Assembly: GCA_920105625.2 (NCBI GenBank)
Contig: CAKKTE020000188.1
Location: 3,270,177-3,334,176, forward strand
DNA length: 64,000 bases
DNA from: Clusia tigrina
Lineage: Eukaryota; Arthropoda; Insecta; Diptera; Clusiidae
Direction of reading: 5' to 3'
Positions 28,301 to 39,265 of the stretch are shown piece after piece. The notes beneath the pieces were generated by a model. That model did not search any database. It was not told where the DNA came from and was given only the letters and a program-made list of their open reading frames with translations. The first letter of the stretch is position 1. The number at the start of each line of letters is the position of its first letter. A program made the translations under genes and the position numbers.

Positions 28301-29177
28301 CTGTGTATCGGGCTCGTAGTTCGCCATCTCGCTGCAAACGCCGTTCGAGCTGATGAAACCTATTTAGAGCGATTTGTTTGGATTTCCCTAACGTCTGGTT
28401 AGGATCGTACAAATTTTTTAGGGGTAATCGTACTAAATATTTACCGTTATCCAGTCGAATGTGAGTGCTTTGGAAGAACTCCTCACACCATTGGTCTTGC
28501 GCCGAAATTGGTGTTTCGATAGGTACCTGTTCGCATTCGTAGAATTTCTTCACGAGGGTTTCTAGCTCAATATTAGCATGATGGCAGCGAATCTTATCCG
28601 TGAGGGGTGCTGCGGCTTTTACTCGACCAGAAAATATCCATCCTAAGTGGGTGTTTTGTGCAATAGGTTAGCTTGCAGTACCAATTCGAATTTCTGGCAA
28701 TAGTATTTGCGCTATCATATCAGCACCTTTGATGAGATCGATCCTTTTCGGCTGATAATACGTTGGATCTGCTAGCGTGAGATCATGGCAGTGCGCCAAA
28801 TTCTGTGGCATGATTGATTGACTCGGAAGCTGAACGCTGAGTTGTTTCAGCACATACGCCGTTTCAATGTGGGCCGCGAAATTTACATCGTGGCAGGAAA
28901 GAAGTGTGCAACTGACCGTTCAGCGTGATTGGCTGAGAGAGGTTGGACCCACACCGCAGATATCTGCTGATGTCGGAGAGCGTTGAAGTCCAAGTCGTTG
29001 GACAGCAGTTTCGGAAATGAGGGTGCCTACTGACCCTTGGTCGATTAGAGCGTAAACGAGTGAAGATTGATTGGTAGCTTCATTGTATAATGATACTAAA
29101 GCTGTAGCTACTAGAATTTTCTGCGATGGAGCTGTAACTGCCAAATTCGTGTTGAGTTGAGCTGAGTTTGCAGCCAC
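25363..29177 (-). pseudogene. BEL pol: protease, RT, RNase H, integrase
   Basis: The domains are readable in order on the minus strand. Protease is at 29177-28920 (YALIDQGSVGTLIS, with DQGS instead of the usual DSGS). RT is about 28553-27270, with ADIQKMYRCI and the YVDD motif at about 27775. RNase H and connection occupy 27212-26943 (YFWTDAMIVLYWI). Integrase is at 27012-25563 with the His/Cys finger (LHGGIQLTLCNIR, HCIRCFRNNP), DCGTNFIGA and IWEANVKSTK. The BEL C-terminal domain is at 25827-25363 (LTPGHFFIGD, VLVKDDRLPP). Most domains are in separate frames joined by one-base shifts, so the polyprotein is broken in several places. Confidence 0.9.
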
Positions 29178-29252
29178 GATAGCGTTTGCGTTAGTGACAC
29201 GCCTTGGTTCAAAGGCAGTTGCTGAGGTGGATGCTGCATAGAAGTTGGCCAG

Positions 29253-30585
29253 TTACCTATCAGATGAAGCCGGAGTGTTATCGACGTTTGATGAAACGCG
29301 TTGAGTTGATGCCGGTGCAGCTGGCTTTGTTTGAAATGTCGTTGTGATGATAGGGAAGTGCAACAACGTATGATGGCGTTGTCCGCATTGAAGGCAGTTT
29401 TTACTGCTTGTGCACTTTGCGAGTGCGTGAGACTTGCACAAACAATTTAGGCACAGCCTTCCCTTGTCAACTATGGTCTTTCTCTGATAGCAATCTTTTC
29501 CAAGGAAAGTTGGGCATCGGCGTACGATGTGTGCTTGGCCACATAGAGTACAGCCATCTTGATGGGCTGCGGCGATGTTAGTGGCAGCATGGAAAGATTT
29601 GACATGGTGTGTCGAGCGTGGCGAAGATTTCGAAGAATGAGAATGTAGATTGTTGGCAGGTTTGCCAAAATTTTTGCGCAGGAATTGCATTAAAAGCGAC
29701 GTTACGATTCACGATTGCATCGATTGTAAAGAGGCAAGACGTTAAGAACTCTTGCAAATCCGAAAAAGTTGGTATGTCAGTCTTAACACCTAAATGACGC
29801 TCCCAGGCTGAGTGAGTCTCGGTGGGCAACTTAGTAGCCAAGCCGCAACCCAATGGTCACAATTTTCAATTGGAAGCTTCAAACATTTGAATTCATTGAC
29901 ACAAACATTCGCCACATTCAGCATCAATTTAATGTCGTTTGATTTTTCTTTGATGAGAACAGGCAAATTATATAGCGTGTTCATATGGTGTGAAAACAGC
30001 AGCTCCGACGCTGTTAGATAATTTCCATCAGTCAAGAGCATTTGATGAATGTCAACATCAAGGTCAGATGGTAGTGCCTGCTTTAAGTAGTGAAACTTTT
30101 GGACTGAGTTAAGTTCACTATTGAGGTGTACAAGCCTGATAAATGAATCGTGGAAACTAGGCCACTCAGTAAACCTTCCCGAGAACGACGGTACCGGCAA
30201 TTGGGGAAACTGAATAACTGAGGAGCAACGATTTCGTGTATCGGATATTGTAGGGCCGCCATTTGAGTTTTCAGCACTCGCCTCTTCAGGAAACATTTCT
30301 TCATGCCGTTGACTGAGCAAACAATAAAGGTCTAAATGCAGTTCGTCGAATTTAGAATCGATGTCATGTTTTAAATATGCGTCATCTGCTTTGATGTTGG
30401 AACATATTATACTTTTATGAGCAGAAAAGAAGTCGATATTAACGTTTGATCCTTTGCTGAAAGTACGGCTTCGTTTTGCGTGAGATTGGGTCTTTTTTAA
30501 AATTATTGTGGAGTTTTTCAAGAGTGTATACCCGGTCCAGTTGCAGCTTAATTAGAGCCTGAACGTCTGGTTTTGCCGCCGTCAT
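29253..30585 (-). pseudogene. BEL gag with zinc knuckles, frameshifted
   Basis: It begins MTAAKPDVQALIKLQLDRV at 30585, the usual BEL gag opening helix. A first frameshift follows within 70 codons; the frame at 30521-29790 then has the central region (FPQLPVPSFSGRFTEWPSFH, SVQKFHYLKQALPSDL), the DUF1759-type core of BEL capsid. Zinc knuckles CTLCGQAHIVRRCP, CLNCLCKSHALAKC and CLQCGQRHHTLLH lie at about 29560-29350. It would form the particle around the RNA. Frames are interrupted near 30520 and 29800. Confidence 0.88.
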
Positions 30586-31005
30586 TGTCAATTTACAATT
30601 AGGTCACTCAATGCAAATGTTTTCTAAGAGTAGATCAAATCAATGCACACACTTACCTTTGTTTCGTCGATCTAGTCTGAATTAAGCGCAGTTTTCTGTA
30701 TAGCGTCTCGTTAAATACGATCCTATATGATAGGTCATGGATCCCGTATTATAGTTCCTGGTAGGTCCTTTTGATTATAGCAGTATCATTTTTCATATTT
30801 ATTTGTTTTATATTGAAATATTTTATTTTATTTTCAGGATATTTTGATCCTTCTGGCAAAAGGACCGTATTCTAAATTTTTGTGTTTTCGCTTTGCGGCA
30901 TTTTTAAAATGCGGAATAATTTGTGATTAAATTTTTCAACTTTTTTTTTTAAATTTATTTTTTTTGGGAAATATTATTATTCCCCCTACATGGGCCACCA
31001 TAAAA

Positions 31006-31046
31006 TGTGTAGTATTAAATAAGACTATAGTTTTGGGGTTCCGAAC
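31006..31046 (-). repeat. 5' LTR of the BEL element, left piece
   Basis: Matches the first 41 bases of the LTR at 24971 with two or three changes and ends in the copia target CGAAC (31042-31046). The sequence immediately left (TGGTGGCCCATGTAGGGGG on minus) is in the position of the primer-binding site. Confidence 0.9.
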
Positions 31047-31197
31047 TGTGAAAACTATGGCAACACAATTACTAGAATATATTGGCAACCCCTTTTTCTT
31101 TGTAACACTGTCTTGAATTTTATTTTACGTTCTATCCTTTTGTATGTTTTTGTACATTCTAGTCAGTCTCTCTCTGACCGCGTATTTGAATACAACA
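31047..31197 (+). repeat. 5' LTR of copia (151 bp, internally deleted)
   Basis: Matches the 3' LTR up to CGTATTTGAATAC, then jumps to the final AACA. About 59 bp present in the 3' LTR, including AATAAAATATCA, are missing. Confidence 0.93.
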
Positions 31198-31211
31198 GGT
31201 TATGGGCCCAG
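31198..31211 (+). other. copia primer-binding site
   Basis: GGTTATGGGCCCAG immediately after the 5' LTR is complementary to an internal part of initiator tRNA(Met), the known primer class of copia. Confidence 0.85.
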
Positions 31212-31349
31212 ACAGCCATAACAGTATGAAAAGGAAATTCCCTATGAATAAAATATATTGAAAAGACAGAACTTCAAATAAATCTTTGTGATTTGTAAAA
31301 TACTGATTAATATAATTTTTCTGTGTGAAAAGTGAAAGAATAAAAGACA

Positions 31350-34300
31350 ATGAATGTAATGCAGATTGACAAACTTGACGATAATAATTACATCACTTGG
31401 TGCATTCACATGAAGAGTGTGTTAGTGCACTTAGATTTATGGGGTGTAACATGCGGCAGAGATGTTAAGCCTGAGGGCGCAGGAGCAGCGGCGTTTGAAA
31501 TAAAAGACGAAAAAGCATTGGCGTCGATATTACTGTGTGTTAGGCCGACGCAGCTGAATCATGTGAAGTCATGTACAACGGCAGCGCGTGCTTGGAATAA
31601 GCTAAAGGAAATCCACCAACCTAAAGGGCCGGCGGGAAAGATAATGCTATTTAAAAAACTGTTGTACATGCGAATGCCAGAAGGTGGTAAAATTGTGGAT
31701 CACATTAATGAGTTTCTAAACACAATGGAAAGTTTAAATGAGGTTGAGATCGAGTTGGCTGACGAAATATGCGTTATTATTTTGTTGTCAAGTCTACCAA
31801 GAAGTTTCGAGAACTTTGTTGTTGCTATTGAAGCAAGAGACAACTTACCTACCTTCAGTTCGTTGAAAGTGAAGCTGTTGGAGGAGGGTGCGAGGTAAAG
31901 ACAACAATAATAACGAAGCAAGCGGCGTTAGTGCAACAGAAACACTCATGCAAACAAAAGCAGATGGTAAATGCCAAAGAACAAATAGAGACACTCGTAA
32001 TGCAAAAAAACGAAATGGCGACAAGAACAACAAGAGATGCTATAACTGTGGTCAGCCGGGACATTTTACTGTAAAATGTAGACAACCAAAGAGAACAGAA
32101 AAAAACTCTTGTTTTCTGACACAGCTACTGGCGTTCGACAACAACAGCGATAACAGCAATACGCATAGAAATAAGTGGTGTGTTGACAGCGGTGCGACTA
32201 GTCATTTCTGTTGTGTGCGGGAGTTATACTTCGTATGAAGAGTGTGAGGAGAGAGTTATGTTGCCGAATAATATGTACGTAAAAGCGATCGGTCGTGGCG
32301 ACGTCGATATTTGTGGTGCAAGTGTAACACTAAAGAACGTTTTGCATGTCACTTCGATTCTTCATAATTTTATCTCTGTCGGCAGAGCAACGAGCGGTGG
32401 TATGAGTGTATTTTTCAAGGACAATTGTGTAAAGATAATAAATAAAGAAAACAAATGTCTTTTGAAAGCATACAAGGAAAATGATTTGTTTATTTACCAA
32501 AGTAAAGAAGAGGAACGGTATAAAAAATGTTACATTGTGTCGAAACCTAACGAAGAGGCCATAAAGTGGCATAATAGATTCGGGCATTTAAATTTTAATT
32601 GTTTGAAAGATTTAATTAATAAAGAAACTGTGCGAGGCATCAAAATAAAGAACATGCCAAATTGTTTAGAGTGTGCTACGTGCGCGAAGGGAAAAATACA
32701 TGTAAAACCGTTTCCTCAAACCTCGGATAATCGTTCGAATGAACTCTTGCAAATTGTTCACAGTGACGTGTGCGGTCCGGTCAATAAAGTGTCATACGGC
32801 GGTTCACGATATTTCGCGACTTTCATAGACGATTACTCCCGATATGTTACCGTATATTGTTTGAAATCCAAAGACGGAGTATTTAAAGCATTTAAGGACT
32901 ATAAAGCAGAAGTCGAAAAACAAACGGGTAGGAAAATAAAATGCTTGAGAACTGATAATGGCCGCGAGTATGTGAACAAAGACTTTGATGATTTTTTGCG
33001 ATTAAACGGCATAAAAAGACAATTAACTGTTCCGTATACGCCACAACAAAATGGTGTTGCCGAAAGAGCTAACCGTACGTTGGTCGAGATGGCAAGAACA
33101 ATGATCTTACACTCCGGGTTATCTGAATCATTTTGGGCCGAGGCAGTAAGAACGTCAGCGTACATCAGAAATCGAACAACAACAAAGATTTTGCGGGATA
33201 GAACACCATTTGAAATGTGGAACGGATTTAAGCCAGCTGTAAGTCATTTCAAAATATTTGGTTGTAAGGCAATAGTACTCGACAAGACATCGAAAAACAA
33301 ATTTACACCCAAAGGTACTGAATGTATTATGATTGGGTATAGCGAAGAAAGCAAGGCTTATAGACTTTACAATTCAATAAACCGCAAAGTAATTGTAGCT
33401 AGAGATGTCATATTTTTAGAAAATACCTTTGATGCTCTTGACGAATGCGACAACAACAATGATGTTTTTATATATGATTTTAATTCTGCAAATTCTGAAA
33501 ACGAAATGGACGAAACTGGTGCTTATCGAGAAGGAGCAGATGATGAAACTATGCCCAGCGAACCTGAACGCGCAGAACAGACAAATGGTTCTCAAGATGG
33601 TATTCGTCAAGAAGGAGGAAATGATGTATCTACAAGCAACGATAGTGACATTCCAGAACAACAAGATCAATTTAGAGAAAATGTTCATCAGCAAGAAGCA
33701 GACCAACGAGTTGTTAGAATTGGACCTGGAAGACCAAGACTTTTGCGCGATGGATCCCGAGGACGGCCGAAAAAATTGTTCAACGAACTGCATGCAATGG
33801 GTAAGTGCGATATTGAAACCCCTGAGAATGTTGAAGAGGCTCTAAGCGGACCATACGCCGATGAGTGGGATAAATCCATGAATATTGAATATGACTCCCT
33901 TATTAAAAATGGTACTTGGGAGCTAGCAGATTTACCTAAAGGTCAAGTCGCCATTGGCTGCAAATGGGTTTATGCCGTGAAGAAGAACAAGGAAGGTGGC
34001 ATACATAAATTAAAGTCTCGACTTGTTGCAAAAGGTTGCTCTCAGCGTTACGGTGTCAATTACAGCGAGACATTATCTCCAGTAGTTCGCTACGCTAATA
34101 TAAGACTGGTAATTGGCTTGGCGGTATAACATGGCATTTATCTACACCAATTAGATATTTCCTCCACGTATCTCAACGGTGCCTTACGCGACACGGTCTT
34201 TATGAAGCAGCCACCCCATTTTGAAGATAGAGAAAATCCAGAGAAGGTACTCCGACTTAAACAATCCCTATATGGCCTCAAGCAGAGTGGCCGCGAGTGG

Positions 34301-35310
34301 AACTCCAAGTTGAATGAAGTTTTGAAGAAATTTGGGTTCTTTCCATGCATTAGTGAACCGTGTATATACGTGAGGCAGCATAATGGGATTTACGACATTA
34401 TTGTAGTCTACGTTGGCGACTTAATCGTCGGAAGCACATCGTTATCCGAGCTAGGCGAAATAAAGAAATCAATTGCGAATGAATTTGACCTGGTAGATGG
34501 AGGTGAACTGTCGTATTGCCTTGGTATGGAATTCAACCGTGAAGGCGATCTTGGGCCAATAACAATTTCACAGAAGCAGTATGTATTAGATGTACTTGAG
34601 CAATACGGTATGTCTGAATGTAAAGAGGTTTCCACGCCATTAGATCCAGGATTCCAAGTAAAATGCGATGACGTTAATTGCAGAAGAATAGATCAGACAA
34701 ACTATCAGTCAGCGATTGGGACTCGAAGTTGTCCCAGATGAATTGCGATCCCTATTCTGAACATGAAGCTGCCTATAAGCATATTCTCCGATATTTAAAG
34801 AAAACTGCAGATTATAGGCTATGCTATAAGAAAACTGGTAAACCAATTGAATGCTTTGCAGACGCTGATTGGGCTGGAGATACTAGCGACAGAAAATCAT
34901 TTTTCGGCTACGTTTTTGTGGTAGCAAATTGTGTTTTTGCTTGGACCGCTAAGAAGCAGAATGTTGTGTCTCTTAGTTCAACAGAGGCGGAATATGTAGC
35001 AATATCAACAGCAGCAACGGAAGCATCTTATGTTCGAAAGGTGTTGGCAGAACTCAAATTTCCATATAATGGCCCACTGACAATTTACAACGACAACCAG
35101 AGCGCACATTGTCTTGTTAAAAATCCGACGTATCATTCTAGGAGCAAACATATTGTGATCAAATACCACCATGTACGAGATATGCACACCAAGGGCGACG
35201 TTGAAGTAAAATATATGTCAACCCATGATATGATGTCTGATATTTTAACTAAAAACTTATGTAGAGTAAAGCATTATAAATTTGTGGAATCTATGGGCTT
35301 AAATATCTAA
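31350..35310 (+). pseudogene. copia gag-pol polyprotein, five lesions
   Basis: It starts MNVMQIDKLDDNNYITWCIHM, the classic copia gag opening. Gag runs to a frameshift at about 31895. The knuckle CYNCGQPGHFTVKC (32040-32081) and protease WCVDSGATSHF (about 32177) follow. A shift at about 32220 leads into GAG-pre-integrase, integrase (HSDVCGP, FIDDYSRYV, RTDNGREY, TPQQNGVAERANRT) and the RT start. An in-frame TAA lies at 34127-34129. RT continues to 34735 with YVGD in place of YVDD at about 34410. A deletion of some 40-50 bp at about 34728 shifts the frame. RNase H (ADADWAGD, SLSSTEAEYVA) runs to the stop at 35310. Confidence 0.93.
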
Positions 35311-35366
35311 AAATAATGTTTGTATTTTTGTGTTAAGTCAATTAACGTAATTGCGTTGAGAAGGAG

Positions 35367-35576
35367 TGTGAAAAGTATGGCAACTCAATTACTAGAATAT
35401 ATTGGCAACCCCTTTTTCTTTGTAACACTGTCTTGAATTTTATTTTACGTTCTATCCTTTTGTATGTTTTTGTACATTCTAGTCAGTCTCTCTCTGACTG
35501 CGTATTTGAATACTTCGAAATAAAATATCATTGTAAATACTCTGTTGTGTTGTGTGTTTTTTCTTTAATTCCAACA
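35367..35576 (+). repeat. 3' LTR of copia (210 bp)
   Basis: Starts TGTGAAAAGTATGGCAACTC and ends TTTAATTCCAACA. It has AATAAAA at about 35520 as a polyadenylation signal. Confidence 0.95.
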
Positions 35577-35581
35577 CGAAC

Positions 35582-35785
35582 TTTTTATATTTTTATTTTT
35601 CTTATTAGTTTTATTCTTCTTGAGCACACCCTTTTTTCACGCTTTTTCCCTTTTTTCAACGCCAACTAAAACTAACGTGTAGTCTCCACACAAAGTATAT
35701 GGCCTGATAATATTGTCAGTGTTATTTTATCTGGCTCCGCGCACAGTGGGGACGGAGTGGTAAAATTCCCGATGGAAATTGTACA
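35582..35785 (-). repeat. 5' LTR of the BEL element, right piece
   Basis: Continues the BEL LTR after the copia insertion (the duplicated CGAAC at 35577-35581 precedes it) to ...GATGGAAATTGTACA. Confidence 0.92.
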
Positions 35786-35790
35786 CATGT

Positions 35791-36369
35791 CAAACTCAGA
35801 CAAACCAAGCTGTCAACTACTTCTACTTCGAGCGAAGTGCTTGGCCACAAAATATGATGATAAATAAATAGATGATAAAGAATGGAAATGCGTAATTTTG
35901 TTTTTTTTTTTATGAGGAAGTAGATATGTAAGGCGGACTTACTTTGAAAATGGGACAATTCGGCAGCAGTTATTAGTTATGGGTCTTTGGCGTGAAACTC
36001 CAAAATTAAAATAGTGGAAAGAAGTCAAGAAACATTTTTGATTTGGTCGGAACAAGAGACGGTGTGTTTTGAGGAAGAGAAAATTAGAAAAATAAAGGAA
36101 GAAGATGGAAGTATTGGGCAACTGGAAAAGAAAAGAAACGTGTTTTAAAAAACCTCTGGATAGGTGTACAAATGTGTCACCGATGACAATTCTTGATAAT
36201 CATGCATCAAAACAAAAGAGAAACTATTCATATATACGGCCGCAAGAACCTCATAGAAGAATCTAGTAACGGCACGCTGGGTCTCTCTAATTTTGTATAG
36301 CTGAGGTAGACTTAGCGACGTCACTGTTTGTTATCAAGAATAATACTTCAGACTTCGGTTCACTTTATA
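35791..36369. other. No gene recognised
   Basis: AT-rich sequence to the right of the BEL element. Short frames only. Confidence 0.4.
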
Positions 36370-36694
36370 AATACTTTTATTTCCGAATAGTTCTTTACAT
36401 TTTTCTTGTTATGTGTATATTTATACATTCTTGTTAGTCGGTGAATCGTATGTTGGGGGGCTTTTGTGTCACAAGTTCGGGTAGCGTAGATGTCTTGCGC
36501 GATTGAATAATTCGTTCCAGAAGTCGTCCGGCGCGAGTGAATAACTCGCTCAAGTCGCCAGAACCGTCAGTTCACTGCTATTGCGCCCCGTATAGATTAT
36601 GTATGTACTGAGGCTTTGCGTCGCGAGTCCTAGTGGCGTTGTCCGGCGCGAGTGAATGACTCGGTCAAGTAATCGTCCGTCGCGAAGGTAAATA
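36370..36694. repeat. Repeat-rich target block, left part
   Basis: Contains two copies of GGCGCGAGTGAATnACTCG(C/G)TCAAGT (about 36527 and 36639), spaced by 112 bp, in otherwise moderately GC-rich DNA. The copy at 41071 continues the series after the LINE insertion, so the block was one unit before. Type unknown; an LTR of an unrecognised element is possible. Confidence 0.5.
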
Positions 36695-37164
36695 CAAACG
36701 GTCGTGTAACTAAACGGAGGTGTAATCACACAAGCTCCGCCCTTGTGACATTTATCGTTGTTTAAAACCAAATAACTAATTTTATAAAACCCGCGAAAGA
36801 GACGCTAAACGAAAGTGCAATTTTCAAGAAAGTGTCTAGTTCTGTTTAGTTAATCTAAATGCTTATAATAACTAATTTGAAATTTATTAAAAGTGTTAAA
36901 TAAACAATCAAACAAACAAAGCAACAGTTATATACATATATGAGTTAAAAGTTGAAAGAGACAACAAATAAAATAATCCCGGTTGTGTGGGGTGTTGCCA
37001 CAGTGGACTCTGGCCATAATAAGTGATTAGAGTTACCACACCAAAAAAAAATTTTTTTTTCGTGATATTTTACATACATTCATAAATAAGATTAAAATAT
37101 AGCAACAATAATAATAAATACAATTTTTAAAAAAACTAAAAACAAAGTATAGTCAGTAATCGCC

Positions 37165-38020
37165 ATGAGTGTGCAGCGCTCTCCCCCGTGGGATAGAACA
37201 AGATCTATGAGCGAGTCACTCCACTCTTCGTGGAGTGCACATGGCAAACCCCCAATAATGTCCTGCTCGAGTATAGCAGTGGATTGTGCGACAACTACAA
37301 CAAATTCGTCAGCAACAACAACATCTGCCTTCTCTACGTACGGTACAACAACTACATTCTCGACTACAACTGCGACATCAACATGTTCTTCTGCCTGTGT
37401 GCAAATTCCACCAAAAGGCGTGCAGGTAAGTCAACTGCAATCGCTACCAAAGAGAGCACGAACCTCACCCACGACAGATAAAGCGAAAAGAACGCCCAAC
37501 ACTAACAAAAAGCAAAAAATAGCAAAAAACCCAAGCCAAAGTAAGTTATCAAACTACTGGTTGAGCGATACTACTTCAGAAAGAAAAAACAGATTTGCTG
37601 CTTTGACCGTTGATTATGACGAACTTGCTGAACCCTCGCACAGTGGACAAGTTGATCAAAATGAGTCCGAAAAAGAAAAAACAACTAGTCCGAAAAAAAA
37701 GTTTAAACAAACCACCCCTTATATACGTACAAGGCGTAGAATGCATAAAGACGTTAAAAAATGCGCTTACCGCTGTTGCAGACGGTAACTTCATATTTAA
37801 AATATTTAAAACAAAAAACTACTATACAAGGGATCCAGTATGTGTGAAATGCGCTGGAAAGCATCTAACAAGTGAATGTCAAAAAAAATAACCAACGCAG
37901 CTGAAATTGAATGTGCCCTGTGTGGCGGAAATCATACTGCAAACTACAAAGGCTGTGAAATATACAAAGCCATAAAAATTCAAAGGTTTCCATCTTTACG
38001 CCGAAAGGATCCATTATTAT
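37165..38020 (+). pseudogene. Jockey ORF1 (gag-like), deleted and frameshifted
   Basis: Starts MSVQRSPPWDRTRSMSES. The N-terminal half is Thr/Ser-rich and then Lys-rich. After a frameshift at about 37690 the other frame reads IKTLKNALTAVADGNFIFKIFKTKNYYTRDPVCVKCAGKH. Between the first block and the zinc knuckles the RNA-binding fold typical of Jockey ORF1 is largely missing. CCHC knuckles CVKCAGKHLTSEC (37851-37889) and CALCGGNHTANYKGC are present in two frames. Confidence 0.82.
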
Positions 38021-38228
38021 AACAGACCAAAAATATGGATAGATCAGCAGTTAAAACAGGCGTAAGCTATGCCGACATTGCAGGGTCGTTACATCCAAAA
38101 AAAAACTGAACAAAATACAACAGATTCCCTCGATAGTGATATTAATGAACTTAAAGACATGGTGAAATCCCTAATCACTCAAATGACCAATATGATGAAT
38201 ATCATTACAATGTTACTAACAAGCTTAA

Positions 38229-38850
38229 ATGCACGAAAGTAATAGTTTAACAATTGTAGCCTGGAATGCAAATGGCCTAACAAAACATTATCTTGAGTTG
38301 AAGCAATTTTTGTCTGACAAGAAAATTGATATAGCTCTAGTTTCAGAAACACATTTTACGAACAAAAGCTATCCTGGATATAAAATTTATGTGACAAATC
38401 ATCCTGATGATAAAGCTCGTGTTGGGACAGCTATCATAATAAATTCACTATTAAAACATACTGAACGGCAACCATATGCAACACCTCATATTCAATCCAC
38501 TACTGTGCAAATTGAGGATACAAGTGGGACAATACTCATTTCCTCACTTTACTGTCCCCCCAGACACCTAATAACGACGGATCAATATGATGACTACATA
38601 AAGACGCTTGCCGTAAGATTCATTGCAGCTGGAGATCTGAATGCAAAACACACTGACTGGGGATCTAGGCTAACCAATAAAAAAGGACGAAATCTGATTA
38701 ATGCTTAATCAAAAATAACTGCAGATTTTTAAGCTCAGGTGAACCCACTTACTGGCCAACAGATAGGAAGAAGATACCAGATCTAATCGACTTCAGTAGA
38801 ACAAAAAACATAAAGTGTAACCAATTAAAAATTAAATAACAAAACAAACT
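38229..38850 (+). pseudogene. Jockey ORF2 endonuclease part, interrupted
   Basis: Starts MHESNSLTIVAWNANGL, the conserved opening of the endonuclease. Catalytic motifs visible are SETHF and AGDLNAKHTDWGSR. A stop at 38706 interrupts it; the frame then resumes as SSGEPTYWPTDRKKIPDLIDF, and a gap follows in which the SDH motif is missing. RT is therefore separated from a working EN. Confidence 0.85.
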
Positions 38851-39265
38851 GGAATGAGTATAGACAGCATATTGAAAATCAACTGATTGTGTCTATCACA
38901 CTGAAAACACAATTAGACATTGAACGTGCAATTATTCACTTCAACGATGTGGTCCTAGACGCAGGAATCAAATCAAGCCAACAGCATAAATTTAGAAGAA
39001 ATAAACCTACAACGGATATTTTCATAAGAAAGCAAATTATTGAGAAGAGAAAGCTGAGAAAGAGGTGGCAGCTAACTAGATCGCCTGAGGATAAACACAA
39101 TTTAAATATAGCCTGCAAAAAACTCAAGAAAATATTAACTAAAAGACAAAATATAGAAGTTGAAAATTACCTAAAAAACTTGACGCCTACCCAGGATACG
39201 AACTACTCATTATGGAAATGCACAAAGCACAACTCAGATAAGGTATCAGCCACCACTACGGAAAG

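Larger units (their letters stand above)
31047..35576 (+). mobile_element. copia retrotransposon nested in the BEL LTR
   Basis: It is bounded by LTRs starting TGTGAAAA and ending AACA, with the 5-bp duplication CGAAC on both sides (31042-31046, 35577-35581). The primer site directly after the 5' LTR (GGTTATGGGCCCAG, 31198-31211) matches the internal initiator-tRNA(Met) priming of copia. The purine tract GAGAAGGAG precedes the 3' LTR. The gag-pol frame carries several lesions. LTR divergence is about three substitutions in 150 bp, suggesting a fairly recent insertion. Confidence 0.96.
24971..35785 (-). mobile_element. BEL/Pao retrotransposon, with a nested copia element in its 5' LTR
   Basis: The left LTR (24971-25253) and right LTR (31006-31046 plus 35582-35785) share their full sequence. 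They are flanked by the 5-bp duplication CATGT (24966-24970 and 35786-35790). Coding is on the minus strand in BEL order: gag with zinc knuckles, aspartic protease, RT, RNase H, integrase, then the BEL-specific C-terminal domain. The element inserted first; copia later split its right LTR at CGAAC. Coding regions have several frameshifts. Confidence 0.93.
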
